Counted from the first letter of the stretch, positions 1 through 6,676 are shown. The stretch is 8,094 nt of DNA from JAXDLH01 sp034666705 (GCA_034666705.1 JAXDLH010000111.1:1-8094); one strand, 5' to 3'. The notes: generated from the letters alone by a model not told the origin. Translations and numbers: made by a program.

Positions 1-648
1 CGCGTCCGCCACCAGCGACCGCAATCGCTCCTGGGTCTCCTCCGACTTCGCGTAGCGCTCCACCATGCGGGGCCCGACGTCGGCATGCTCCTCCTCAACA
101 CCCGAGCCGTGCTCCAGCCAGAAGGCGACGTCGTCGTCGTCGAACGGGTAGTGCGCTTTCAGGCCGCGTCCAATGACGGCCGCGCGTACCGCGTTCTGGC
201 CCTCGAACACGAAGCTCTGCACCGTCACCGCTTCAAGCCACGGTGCGTCGTAGAAGATGCGGTCGCGCCAGCCGATGAATGCTTGCAGCTCGGGCACCGG
301 CCGCGCCGACTCGATCTCTTCGCGCGAGAGGCCGAGCGCGCGACCAAACTGGAAGAAGAGCCGCTTGTGCTCGCGCTCCGGGTGCTCGAAGCCGGACTCG
401 CTGAAGACGTTCGCGAGCAGCAGATGCTCGAGCTCCGCATCGTCGGGGCAGCGCGAGTAGATGGCGGCGACGAGCTTGGGAAACATCCGCGCCGTTCGCT
501 GATAGTACTGCTGGGCGAAGAAGCGCAGCCCGGTAAGGCTCAGCTCGCCGCGCGCGATCCGTCCTACTAGCGGGTGGTCTTTCGTGTGGCGCGCGTCGAC
601 GATCGCGCGCAGCTCGTCGACGAGGAGGCGGCTCTCGACGGCCGTCAT
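1..648 (-). CDS. PqqC/TenA-like heme-oxygenase-fold protein, probable iron-containing redox enzyme (3' end cut by window edge)
   Basis: The frame is open from ATG at 648 to base 1 (216 codons, no stop). The start is fixed by AAAGGAG six to seven bases upstream. The protein is nearly all helical and resembles the PqqC/TenA-like 'iron-containing redox enzyme' group (heme-oxygenase-like diiron oxidases, HDO; characterised relatives include UndA, CADD, BesC and SznF). Candidate metal ligands are Glu84, His94 (followed by LFFQFGRALGL), Glu149 in VFEG, and His180 plus Glu185/His188 in a WLEHGSGVEEEHAD stretch. The order matches HDOs, but the last motif is one residue longer than the usual H-x3-D-x2-H and Glu84-His94 are further apart than usual, so metal binding is inferred. 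There is no signal peptide, so it should be cytosolic. Family members have about 220-240 residues, so little is missing. It lies last in a four-gene minus-strand block, 113 nt after the OCD-like gene. Thiaminase II is less likely, because its catalytic cysteine is not evident. Confidence 0.82.
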   Translation of the reverse strand, partial: MTAVESRLLVDELRAIVDARHTKDHPLVGRIARGELSLTGLRFFAQQYYQRTARMFPKLVAAIYSRCPDDAELEHLLLANVFSESGFEHPEREHKRLFFQFGRALGLSREEIESARPVPELQAFIGWRDRIFYDAPWLEAVTVQSFVFEGQNAVRAAVIGRGLKAHYPFDDDDVAFWLEHGSGVEEEHADVGPRMVERYAKSEETQERLRSLVADA

Positions 649-761
649 CGTGGTACTCCTTTGCACGTATGCACCAGTCCATCGTACGCTGCTCGCCGCC
701 GTGCCACCAGCGGCGGTGACGGCATAGCGCGTTCCAGATCGCTAACTCAGGGAGAGGCGCT

Positions 762-1703
762 CTACTCCGGGTCCCAGTCGGTGCCGCGGCCAAGCGCGAC
801 GGCGCGCTCGTAGGCCCGGACGGCCAGCGCCACGTCATCGAAGCCACCACGCGCGTCACGATAGACGCTGATTCCGGTCGGGCGCGGGATCTTGCCGGCG
901 ATCACCTGGCCGAGCTCCGGAACCCGCTCCCAGTCCAGCACGCCGGCGCGGGCGAGGCGCACGATTGGCCAGGCATCCTCGATCTCGAGCACGTTCCACT
1001 CGTGCACCTTCGAGTTCGCGACGATGAGCTCGGCGCGACGGTAGACGTCCTCGTCGAGCTCCATTCGCGAGCCAATCGAGGTGACGTGCGCGTCCGGCCG
1101 CAGCCAGGCCCCTTGCACCGTCGGCTCATTGGACGAAGTCGCCACGATGATGATCTCGGCGTCCTCGACCGCCTCGCGTGCCGATGCGGTCGCCGTGGCC
1201 GCGAGGCCGAGCTTCGCCTCCACTTCCGCCACGAGATGCGCGCGGTGCTCCGGGTTCGGGCTGTACACCCGCACGTCAGCGATGCTGCGCACCAGGCTAG
1301 CGCCCTGGAGGAGCCCCAGGGCGTTGCGACCGCTGCCGATCATGGCCACACGCTGCGCATCCGGCTTCGCGAGGTGGTCGATACCGAGCGCTGCGGAGGC
1401 GTGCAACCGCAGGTCGGAGAACGGATAGCTGACGATGCCCAACGGTCGACCGGTGGGCGTCTCGTACACGGTGACGAATGATGGGTTGTGCGGGCCGGTC
1501 GTCGAACGAACACCCATCCGCGCTTCACCCGATAGGCCGCCAGCCCGCAGCAGGAAGATGGCTCCCCCGCTGCGCATCATGCCCGGCGGCCATGCCTGCA
1601 CCTGCCCCTGCGCCTGTTGCGCAAATGCGTCGGCAAGGCAGTCCATGACCCCGCGGAGATCCAGCAGGTCCTCGACTTCGGAGCTCTTGAGCAAGCGCAC
1701 CAT
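762..1703 (-). CDS. Ornithine cyclodeaminase/mu-crystallin family protein (NAD(P)-dependent, atypical active site)
   Basis: The 313-residue product matches the OCD/mu-crystallin family in length and layout. An N-terminal dimerisation part carries Arg44 and a GVR segment at 64-66. A 'TGRPLGIVS' strand follows, then the DLRLHASAALG helix with Arg99, a Rossmann segment with GSGRNA at 123-128, and a C-terminal helix after GGFDDVALA. The start at 1703 is chosen because AAAAGGAG lies six bases upstream; an open extension to 1862 overlaps the next gene and lacks such a site. Family enzymes include ornithine cyclodeaminase, alanine dehydrogenase and ketimine reductases. The Lys that contacts substrate in ornithine cyclodeaminase (GVK) is Arg66 here, and the loop carrying its amine-binding Asp is shortened (IGSRMELD, 210-217). 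Ornithine is therefore an unlikely substrate, and an imine or keto-acid reduction or dehydrogenation is more plausible. It lies 59 nt after the binding-protein-like gene. Confidence 0.9.
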   Translation of the reverse strand: MVRLLKSSEVEDLLDLRGVMDCLADAFAQQAQGQVQAWPPGMMRSGGAIFLLRAGGLSGEARMGVRSTTGPHNPSFVTVYETPTGRPLGIVSYPFSDLRLHASAALGIDHLAKPDAQRVAMIGSGRNALGLLQGASLVRSIADVRVYSPNPEHRAHLVAEVEAKLGLAATATASAREAVEDAEIIIVATSSNEPTVQGAWLRPDAHVTSIGSRMELDEDVYRRAELIVANSKVHEWNVLEIEDAWPIVRLARAGVLDWERVPELGQVIAGKIPRPTGISVYRDARGGFDDVALAVRAYERAVALGRGTDWDPE

Positions 1704-1762
1704 GTCGCGCTCCTTTTCTCCATGAATGTAGGGCTGACGTACGGATCGGGCCATTCCACAGA

Positions 1763-2719
1763 TCAATGCGCAGCTGGCGATCCCCCGGCCGACCGTAGCC
1801 GCTCCACGAGGCCGTCGATGAAGCCCTCGTCGTCGAGCTGCTTGACCCAGTGCAGGTCCCACAATGCGAGCGGATTCACGCCGTCACAGCCAGGAAACTC
1901 CTCGGCGGCGATCTTCTGGGAGTTGCCGAGCCCCTCCGGGGATGGGTATGGCTTGACCTGCAACATATCGGCGGTGAATTGCATGCGCCGCGCCAGCTCT
2001 GCGCCGTTGGCGAGCTTCATGCGTCGCGCCGGCTCGCCGGCGGCAATCTCGAGCGCCTCATTCGGCCGGAGCTTCATCAAACACGCCGCGTGGATCACGG
2101 CCGACACGTAGCGTTTCAGCAGCCCGGGATTGCGGTAGCCCAGGTCGGCAAGGCAGCCATGCGCATAGTAGCCGACCACCGGCACGTCTGCGACCGGGAG
2201 CACCTTCAGACCGGCGTCGAGCGCGGGTGGCAGGTATTCGACGGAGAGAAATGCGCCGCCACACTCGCCGTTCTGCACCTTCTTCCATTGCGACCAGCGA
2301 CCGACGTCTGCATCCGACACGATCACCGGCTCTGCATGGCCGATGAGGCCCAGTTGCTCCATCCGCAGCAGCGTCGCGGTCGGTCGGCCCGGGTATCGCA
2401 CCGCGATCGGCCTGCCATAGAGCTGGGTGAGGTCGGAGACTTCAGGCCCGACCACGAGCTCGAGCCCGGTGCGCACGACGGGGGCGCAAAACATCATGCA
2501 GCGCTGGTCCGAGGGCGCCGACGTGTAGGCGTAGAGATACTCGGTGTGCTCGATGAGCACGTCGGCGGTGCCGTCGAACAAGGCGGACTCAAAGGCGGGC
2601 GTGTCGCGGATCTGCACCACATCGACATCGACGTCGTAGTGGCGGCGCGCCATCTCGGCGATGCAGAAGATCATCGGCGTGCGGTCGTCATCTCGATAGG
2701 CGAGGCGAATCTGATCCAT
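1763..2719 (-). CDS. NMT1/SsuA-like periplasmic-binding-protein-fold protein without signal peptide
   Basis: The 318-residue protein looks like a type 2 periplasmic-binding-protein fold of the NMT1/THI5/SsuA-TauA group. An N-terminal strand (IRLAYRDDD) is followed by a helix. A 'FDGTADVLIEHTEYL' segment (48-62) resembles the ligand-pocket stretch of these proteins. The hinge-like segment around 95-125 (DLTQLYGRPIAV, then a helix ending EQLGL) matches the usual DLKGKxIAV...GL pattern. There is no signal peptide or lipobox: the coding sequence begins right after TAGGAGG at the ATG at 2719. It therefore appears to be cytosolic, and no permease or ATPase gene is near. Such proteins may be enzymes (THI5-like synthases, decarboxylases) or intracellular binders rather than transport parts. 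It starts 8 nt after the peroxidase stop, so the two are almost certainly cotranscribed. The specific ligand or reaction is not recognisable. Confidence 0.85.
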   Translation of the reverse strand: MDQIRLAYRDDDRTPMIFCIAEMARRHYDVDVDVVQIRDTPAFESALFDGTADVLIEHTEYLYAYTSAPSDQRCMMFCAPVVRTGLELVVGPEVSDLTQLYGRPIAVRYPGRPTATLLRMEQLGLIGHAEPVIVSDADVGRWSQWKKVQNGECGGAFLSVEYLPPALDAGLKVLPVADVPVVGYYAHGCLADLGYRNPGLLKRYVSAVIHAACLMKLRPNEALEIAAGEPARRMKLANGAELARRMQFTADMLQVKPYPSPEGLGNSQKIAAEEFPGCDGVNPLALWDLHWVKQLDDEGFIDGLVERLRSAGGSPAAH

Positions 2720-2727
2720 GCAGCCTC

Positions 2728-3201
2728 CTACCCGAGCAGCTCGACGATTTTGGCCACGACTCGCGGGTCATCCGGCTCGGTCTCCGGGCTGAACTTCGCA
2801 ACCACCTTCCCCGAGCGATCGACGAGATACTTCTGGAAGTTCCACGTGACCGGGCCGCCCACGGGCGGCGGCGTTGAGGTGATCTCCGTGTAGAGCGGGT
2901 GCATATCGGGGCCCTTCACGCTGATCTTCGAGAACATCGGAAACGTGACGCCATAATTCGAGTCGCAGAACCGCGCGATCTCCACATCCGAGCCCGGTTC
3001 CTGAGCGCCAAAGTTGTTCGCCGGGAAGCCAAGCACCTCGAACCCCTGCGAGTTGTACTGCGCATACAACTCCTGGAGCCCCTCGTACTGCGGCGTGTTG
3101 CCGCAATAGCTCGCCACGTTGACGAGCATCAGCACCTTGCCCCGGTAGTCAGTCAGCGACTCTTCGCGCCCGTCGAGCCGCTTCATCGTGAATTCGAGCA
3201 T
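2728..3201 (-). CDS. Glutathione peroxidase family thiol peroxidase
   Basis: This is a 157-residue glutathione-peroxidase-family protein with a thioredoxin fold. The peroxidatic motif VNVASYCGNTPQY carries Cys33 (cysteine, not selenocysteine). Gln67 lies in FGAQEPG, and Trp120-Asn121 lie in the WNFQKYLVD motif, so the Cys-Gln-Trp-Asn tetrad is complete. Cys79 in RFCDSNYG is 46 residues after Cys33, the spacing of the peroxidatic/resolving pair in yeast Gpx3. The middle cysteine of that protein is Ala61 here (FPANNFG). This pattern points to a monomeric two-Cys peroxidase using thioredoxin or a similar donor to reduce H2O2 and organic hydroperoxides in the cytosol. The ATG at 3201 has CGGAGGA six bases upstream. 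It is the first gene of the minus-strand block, and its job there may be to clear peroxide made by an oxygenase, but this is inference. Confidence 0.95.
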   Translation of the reverse strand: MLEFTMKRLDGREESLTDYRGKVLMLVNVASYCGNTPQYEGLQELYAQYNSQGFEVLGFPANNFGAQEPGSDVEIARFCDSNYGVTFPMFSKISVKGPDMHPLYTEITSTPPPVGGPVTWNFQKYLVDRSGKVVAKFSPETEPDDPRVVAKIVELLG

Positions 3202-3445
3202 GTATCGTCCTCCGGTTCAGCCCCAGCTACCGTACCCGAAACGCGGCGGGGGCCGGGCCGATTCCACGTATGGGTCCGACGGGCCACCACCCGCTCCAAT
3301 CCGGCGGGCCCCACTGGCCCGAAGAGAGACCCCGAGCTAGTAGCCACCCAGGATGCTTCGTTCAGCGGGTGAGTCACGCCCACACCTCCGGACGCTAGTA
3401 TGATCGGCAAGGGACTCGTTGAGCAGGGGAATGAGGGCTATGATC
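3202..3445. promoter_or_regulatory. Divergent intergenic region between peroxidase and secreted hydrolase
   Basis: This gap between two divergently transcribed genes should carry promoters for both. Rightward, TATGAT at 3399-3404 is one mismatch from the -10 consensus, about 42 nt before the ATG at 3446; no convincing -35 element accompanies it. An imperfect dyad centred on TGAGTCA (3367-3381) lies just upstream, where a -35 box or operator would sit. A 6-bp perfect hairpin, CGGGCC with loop CCACT, lies at 3305-3321. The 8-mer CACGTATG is at 3265-3272, 64 nt before the peroxidase start. No coding potential stands out. Confidence 0.55.
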
Positions 3446-4432
3446 ATGGACACTCGTGTCGCCGCGAAGCCGCAGCAGAAAGTCGCGCTTACCCACCGCC
3501 TCGTCACGCAGAATGGATTTGTCACCCGTTCGACCGTCGCGCGGATCGGCGTGGCTGTCTCGCTGGCGGTGGCGCTGCTGCTCTCGGCCACGCTCGGGCT
3601 TGTCCCGCCCCGAGCCTCGGCGGATACGGCGCTCGAGCTCGTGACGCTGCCGACCCGGCCGGGTATCACCATGAACGTGCTGATCGGCACGTCGAATGAA
3701 GACAAGCGCGCGATCGTCGTGCAATTTCCGGGTGGAAACGGCGCCGGCCATTTCAGGCAGCGACCGGATGGCTCGATTCAGACCGGCCTGAACTTTCTCG
3801 TCCGGTCGAATGACCGTTTCGTTGGCCAGCATTTCGTCACCGCGATTCTCGACGTGCCATCCGACCGCGCGACTGGCATGGGCAACCCCTTCCGGGTAAC
3901 GGCGATGCACACCCAGGACGTGCGGGCGGCGATCGACTACCTGTCGTCGCGATGGTCCTTGCCAATCTATCTGTCGGGCACGAGCACGGGCACGGTGTCG
4001 GCCGCGCATATGGGTATCGCGCTCAACGATCCCCGCGTCGCGGGCATCATCATGACGTCGACGTTGGACGCTGTCGCCGAGCAGCCCGTGGCGACTATCA
4101 GGCTTCCGGTATTGATGATGCACCACCAGGACGATGGCTGCTCCACCGCCACCTACGCGGCTGCGCAGGCCACCTTCGGCAAGCTGACTGGAAGCGCACG
4201 CGCGAATTTCGTCACCGTGCAGGGCGGTGATCCGCCGATCAGCACTGATCCCTGCGAGGCGCAGGCGCCGCACGGCTACCTGGGCGTCGAGCAGGAGGTT
4301 GTGAACACGATCTCCGACTGGATCGCCGGCAACCCGGTGCCCACGCTCGTGACGAGGCTAACGCCTACACCGGTGCCAACACCGGTCGAGCCGGCACCGC
4401 CACCAGAGGACCTCCCAGACGAGTCCTCCTGA
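3446..4432 (+). CDS. Secreted alpha/beta hydrolase with Thr/Pro-rich C-terminal tail
   Basis: This protein has 328 residues if it starts at the ATG at 3446, which has GAGGG eight bases upstream. ATG at 3440 or 3431 and TTG at 3419 are in frame but have poorly spaced ribosome sites. An N-terminal stretch with Arg28 and Arg33 precedes a hydrophobic segment (34-53) and a likely signal-peptidase site after ASA at 57-59, so export is expected. The mature part has an oxyanion-hole-like FPGGNGAG (94-101), a nucleophile elbow GTSTG with Ser180, an acid candidate Asp229 or Asp230 in HHQDDGC, and His276 in APHGYLG, forming a plausible catalytic triad. Cys232 and Cys270 could form a disulfide. After about residue 300 there is a low-complexity tail (TPTPVPTPVEPAPPP) ending in acidic residues, resembling a cell-surface linker. 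The substrate is unknown; esterase or peptidase-like hydrolysis is possible. It diverges from the peroxidase block. Confidence 0.88.
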   Translation: MDTRVAAKPQQKVALTHRLVTQNGFVTRSTVARIGVAVSLAVALLLSATLGLVPPRASADTALELVTLPTRPGITMNVLIGTSNEDKRAIVVQFPGGNGAGHFRQRPDGSIQTGLNFLVRSNDRFVGQHFVTAILDVPSDRATGMGNPFRVTAMHTQDVRAAIDYLSSRWSLPIYLSGTSTGTVSAAHMGIALNDPRVAGIIMTSTLDAVAEQPVATIRLPVLMMHHQDDGCSTATYAAAQATFGKLTGSARANFVTVQGGDPPISTDPCEAQAPHGYLGVEQEVVNTISDWIAGNPVPTLVTRLTPTPVPTPVEPAPPPEDLPDESS

Positions 4433-4446
4433 ACCCGCCCGTATCT

Positions 4447-4512
4447 CCGAGAGTGCCATGATGGCGTCGCGTCTACTCCCCCGGTCATCATGGCCGAGCG
4501 GGGGCGTCTCGG
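4447..4512. repeat. Long imperfect inverted repeat downstream of the hydrolase
   Basis: GCCATGATG at 4455-4463 is perfectly complementary to CATCATGGC at 4486-4494, leaving a 22-nt loop. Outer arms CCGAGA (4447-4452) and TCTCGG (4507-4512) also pair, with an asymmetric internal bulge. The structure begins 14 nt after the hydrolase stop, where a 3' hairpin or terminator would be expected. There is no T tract, so a standard intrinsic terminator is not shown. It could equally be a transcript-stabilising stem or a dyad protein-binding site upstream of the flavoprotein promoter. Confidence 0.5.
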
Positions 4513-4533
4513 CATGGACCTACCGCTCTGACC

Positions 4534-4558
4534 GATAATTGTTTAGTTCAGCACCAAG
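4534..4558 (+). promoter_or_regulatory. AT-rich promoter-like patch before the flavoprotein gene
   Basis: GATAAT at 4534-4539 is one mismatch from the -10 consensus and opens an AT-rich run (about 4534-4550) that stands out in this GC-rich DNA. A start site near 4546 would give a leader of about 27 nt to the TTG at 4573. No -35 hexamer resembling TTGACA lies 16-18 bases upstream, so the call rests on the -10 and base composition only. Confidence 0.42.
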
Positions 4559-4572
4559 ATGGAATCGGTTCC

Positions 4573-6105
4573 TTGGCCATTGACGTCGACCTCCGTAAGC
4601 GCGTTCCCATGCGACAGATGCCGCCCGACCAGGCGGTGACCACGTTCGACGAGCACGTCGCCACCTATACGCCGGAAGAGGCGATGGCGGAGGCCAGGCG
4701 GGCGCTCGAGGCTGGCTTCGACCTCGAGGCGGCGCACCAGGGCTGTCCGTTCAAGGTCGACATTCCGACCTACCTGCATAAGGTCGCCGAGGGCGAGTTT
4801 GACGCCGCGCGGGCGATCATCGACGATGCCCACCCGTTTCCGGCAATCTTCGGCCGCATGTGCCACTGGTTCTGCGAGCGCAATACGCCGGCGCTGCTCG
4901 ACGTGGGCGTGCGAGACCCCGAGTGGCATCCCCCAGAATGGCGGCTCGCACCGGAGCCCGACGCGATCATTGCGCGAGCGCCTCAGACCAGAGGCGAATC
5001 GGCCCAGCAGCTCGCGCGTGGCGGACCGGTCGACGAGCGCGGGATCCAGAAACCGAACCTGCTGGCCCTCGAGCGATTCGTCGGCGACTATGGCGATCCG
5101 GACCGCGCCCCATTGAAGCCGCGGCGTCCACCGAGCGGCGCGCGGGTGGCGGTCATCGGCGGCGGTTCCGGCGGCCTCGGCGCGGCCTGGATGCTGCGCC
5201 GGCTCGGCCATGACGTGGACGTCTACGACTCTCTGCCCGTGCCCGGTGGCATGCTCTGGCAGGGGTATCCGCCGTTCCGGATGGCAAAATTCGGCGTACG
5301 CCGCGACAACGACCCAACGCACTGGGGCGCGCGCTATATCGGCGGGCGCTTCATTTCGAAGGCCGAGATCGCCCGCATCGTCGACGAGTACGACTACACG
5401 TTCCTGGCCATCGGCGCCCGGAAGGCGCGACGCCTCAGCATTCCCGGCGAGGACGCCGAGGGGGTGTGGTCGGGCCTCGATTTCATTACCGAGGTGAGCT
5501 TCGGTCAGCCGCCGGCGGTCGGTCGCCGGGCGCTCGTCCTCGGCGCCGGCAGCACGGCGCACGACGCGGCAAGAACAGCACGACGGCTCGACTGCGAGGT
5601 GAAGATCGTGTACCGCCGCGCGGTCGATCAGATGCCGGTCGGCGAGCGCAATCCTGAGATGTACGTGCGGAGCATGGCCCGTGAGGGGATCGAGTACGTG
5701 TTCCTCTCCAACCCGCTCCGGATCCTCACGGACGATCGCAACCGGGTGACCGGCGTCGAGTTCCAGCGCATGGAGCTAGGTGAGGTCGATGCAAGCGGCC
5801 GCTCGTCGGTACACGCGATCCCCGGAGCGACGTACGTCGTGGCGTGCGAGTTGGTATTGGTCGCCGTTGGCGAGGAGGTCGATCTCGGGAACCTGCCGGA
5901 CGGCATCGCCCACAATGGCGTCGAGGTCATCGTCGATCGCGCCGACCATCGCACCAGCCATCCCAGGGTGTTCGCCGGCGGGGACCTGATCGGCGACAAA
6001 GGCAACGATGGTGCCGCCCTCGCAGGTATCCAGGCGGCGTACACCATCGATTCTCTCATTCGCGGCGAGCCAATCGTTCGCTTCGACTCGAGGCCTCTGC
6101 GCTGA
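4573..6105 (+). CDS. GltD/PreT-like FAD- and NAD(P)H-dependent oxidoreductase with degenerate Fe-S domain
   Basis: This 510-residue protein aligns with the glutamate synthase small subunit and dihydropyrimidine dehydrogenase subunit A (GltD/PreT) family. The N-terminal part keeps the family pattern (KRVPMRQMPP, FDEHVATYTPEEA, GCPFKVDIP at 57-65, LERFVGDY at 166-173). The FAD site is GGGSGGLGAAW at 196-206 with Asp219 ending the next strand. The NAD(P) site is GAGSTAHDAARTA at 324-336, followed by the VYRR and MPVGERN stretch. The C-terminal FAD motif is FAGGDLIGDKGNDGAAL (467-483). The domain that normally binds two [4Fe-4S] clusters has only Cys58, Cys97 and Cys101, so the clusters are probably lost. 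The TTG start is chosen because the upstream frame has no ATG or GTG and the family-like sequence starts at once; ATG at 4609 is possible. A likely role is electron transfer from NAD(P)H to an unidentified partner. No GltB-like partner gene is here. Confidence 0.92.
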   Translation: MAIDVDLRKRVPMRQMPPDQAVTTFDEHVATYTPEEAMAEARRALEAGFDLEAAHQGCPFKVDIPTYLHKVAEGEFDAARAIIDDAHPFPAIFGRMCHWFCERNTPALLDVGVRDPEWHPPEWRLAPEPDAIIARAPQTRGESAQQLARGGPVDERGIQKPNLLALERFVGDYGDPDRAPLKPRRPPSGARVAVIGGGSGGLGAAWMLRRLGHDVDVYDSLPVPGGMLWQGYPPFRMAKFGVRRDNDPTHWGARYIGGRFISKAEIARIVDEYDYTFLAIGARKARRLSIPGEDAEGVWSGLDFITEVSFGQPPAVGRRALVLGAGSTAHDAARTARRLDCEVKIVYRRAVDQMPVGERNPEMYVRSMAREGIEYVFLSNPLRILTDDRNRVTGVEFQRMELGEVDASGRSSVHAIPGATYVVACELVLVAVGEEVDLGNLPDGIAHNGVEVIVDRADHRTSHPRVFAGGDLIGDKGNDGAALAGIQAAYTIDSLIRGEPIVRFDSRPLR

Positions 6106-6106
6106 G

Positions 6107-6135
6107 TTGACATCCGCGGCCCGCTCCGCAACACT
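6107..6135 (+). promoter_or_regulatory. Possible sigma-70-like promoter for the DinB-family gene
   Basis: A perfect TTGACA lies at 6107-6112, directly after the flavoprotein stop. Seventeen bases downstream is AACACT (6130-6135), which matches only three positions of the -10 consensus. This could drive the DinB-like gene separately from the flavoprotein, giving a leader of about 50 nt. The weak -10 keeps the call tentative; readthrough from upstream is equally possible across the 86-nt gap. Confidence 0.3.
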
Positions 6136-6191
6136 GTGTGGGCGCGCCGCCACCAGGTGAGCGCCGCACGACGTCACCGGAGGTGTGAGCC

Positions 6192-6659
6192 ATGGCGGAT
6201 CGACGAGCCACGCTGCGCCAGGCGCTGACTGATGCCCACGACGAGCTGAACGCAACCCTCGATTCGTTCCAGGCTGACGATTGGCGCAAGCTCAGCCCGA
6301 ATGAGGGCTGGACGGCGAAGGACACTCTGGCGCACCTCGCCAGCATCCAGCCGCGGCAGCGCGGCAACATTGGCTGCATCCTCGAAGGCACCCCGTTCCC
6401 AACCGAAGACGTCAACAGCTACAACGACCGCATGGTCGCTGAGCGCCAAAACCAGACGGCCGAGGAGCTGCGCGCCGAGCTTGCCGAGGACCTGCGCGCG
6501 ACGCTCGCTGTCCTGGACAAGGTCCAGGAGGCTGATCTCGACCGGTGGGCTGACCGCCCGGGACGTGGACCGCAATCAGTCGAGGGCGTGTTTCAACAGG
6601 TCGCGAATCATATGCTGACCCATGCCAGGGACATCGCGGCAGCAAAGGGCACCGTATAG
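6192..6659 (+). CDS. DinB / mycothiol-dependent maleylpyruvate isomerase-fold protein
   Basis: The 155-residue, four-helix protein has the signature of the DinB/MDMPI superfamily. The N-terminal helix ends with DDWRKLSPNEGWTAKDTLAHLA, where GWTAKDxLAHL is typical. A C-terminal helix contains NHMLTHARDI. The three metal-binding histidines expected of the family are His48, His140 and His144 (H-x3-H), so a divalent metal site is likely. Members act as thiol-dependent S-transferases using bacillithiol or mycothiol, or as isomerases; many are uncharacterised. The ATG at 6192 has CGGAGG about eight bases upstream, and the length is normal for the family. It follows the flavoprotein by 86 nt on the same strand and converges with the monooxygenase gene. 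Substrate and thiol partner cannot be read from the sequence. Confidence 0.85.
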   Translation: MADRRATLRQALTDAHDELNATLDSFQADDWRKLSPNEGWTAKDTLAHLASIQPRQRGNIGCILEGTPFPTEDVNSYNDRMVAERQNQTAEELRAELAEDLRATLAVLDKVQEADLDRWADRPGRGPQSVEGVFQQVANHMLTHARDIAAAKGTV

Positions 6660-6676
6660 CGGCGGGCACCGAGGGG

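Noticed and set aside
85..570. Plus-strand 161-codon open frame opposite the HDO-like gene
   Set aside because: It lies antisense to a frame with clear family motifs and a good ribosome site; the translation is Arg/Glu/Leu-rich without recognisable motifs, as expected for a high-GC shadow.
696..716. CCGCCG/CGGCGG inverted repeat between the OCD-like and HDO-like genes
   Set aside because: The arms are short GC triplet repeats common by chance in this composition, with no T tract.
1850..2893. Plus-strand 347-codon open frame opposite the binding-protein-like gene and peroxidase
   Set aside because: It is long but spans two real genes on the other strand, is rich in His/Arg/Val, and has no known motif.
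2728..3201. Possible selenoprotein glutathione peroxidase
   Set aside because: The catalytic codon is a cysteine codon, not TGA.
3315..3370. T-box-like GGGTGGCTAC stretch on the minus strand upstream of the peroxidase
   Set aside because: Only a few bases match the conserved T-box and insertions are needed; no stem I or terminator alternative was seen, and a peroxidase is not a usual T-box target.
3395..4273. Minus-strand 292-codon open frame opposite the hydrolase
   Set aside because: The hydrolase frame has a signal peptide and catalytic motifs; the antisense product is Arg/His-rich low complexity.
4543..5562. Minus-strand 339-codon open frame opposite the flavoprotein
   Set aside because: It is antisense to the intact FAD/NAD(P) enzyme and of shadow composition.
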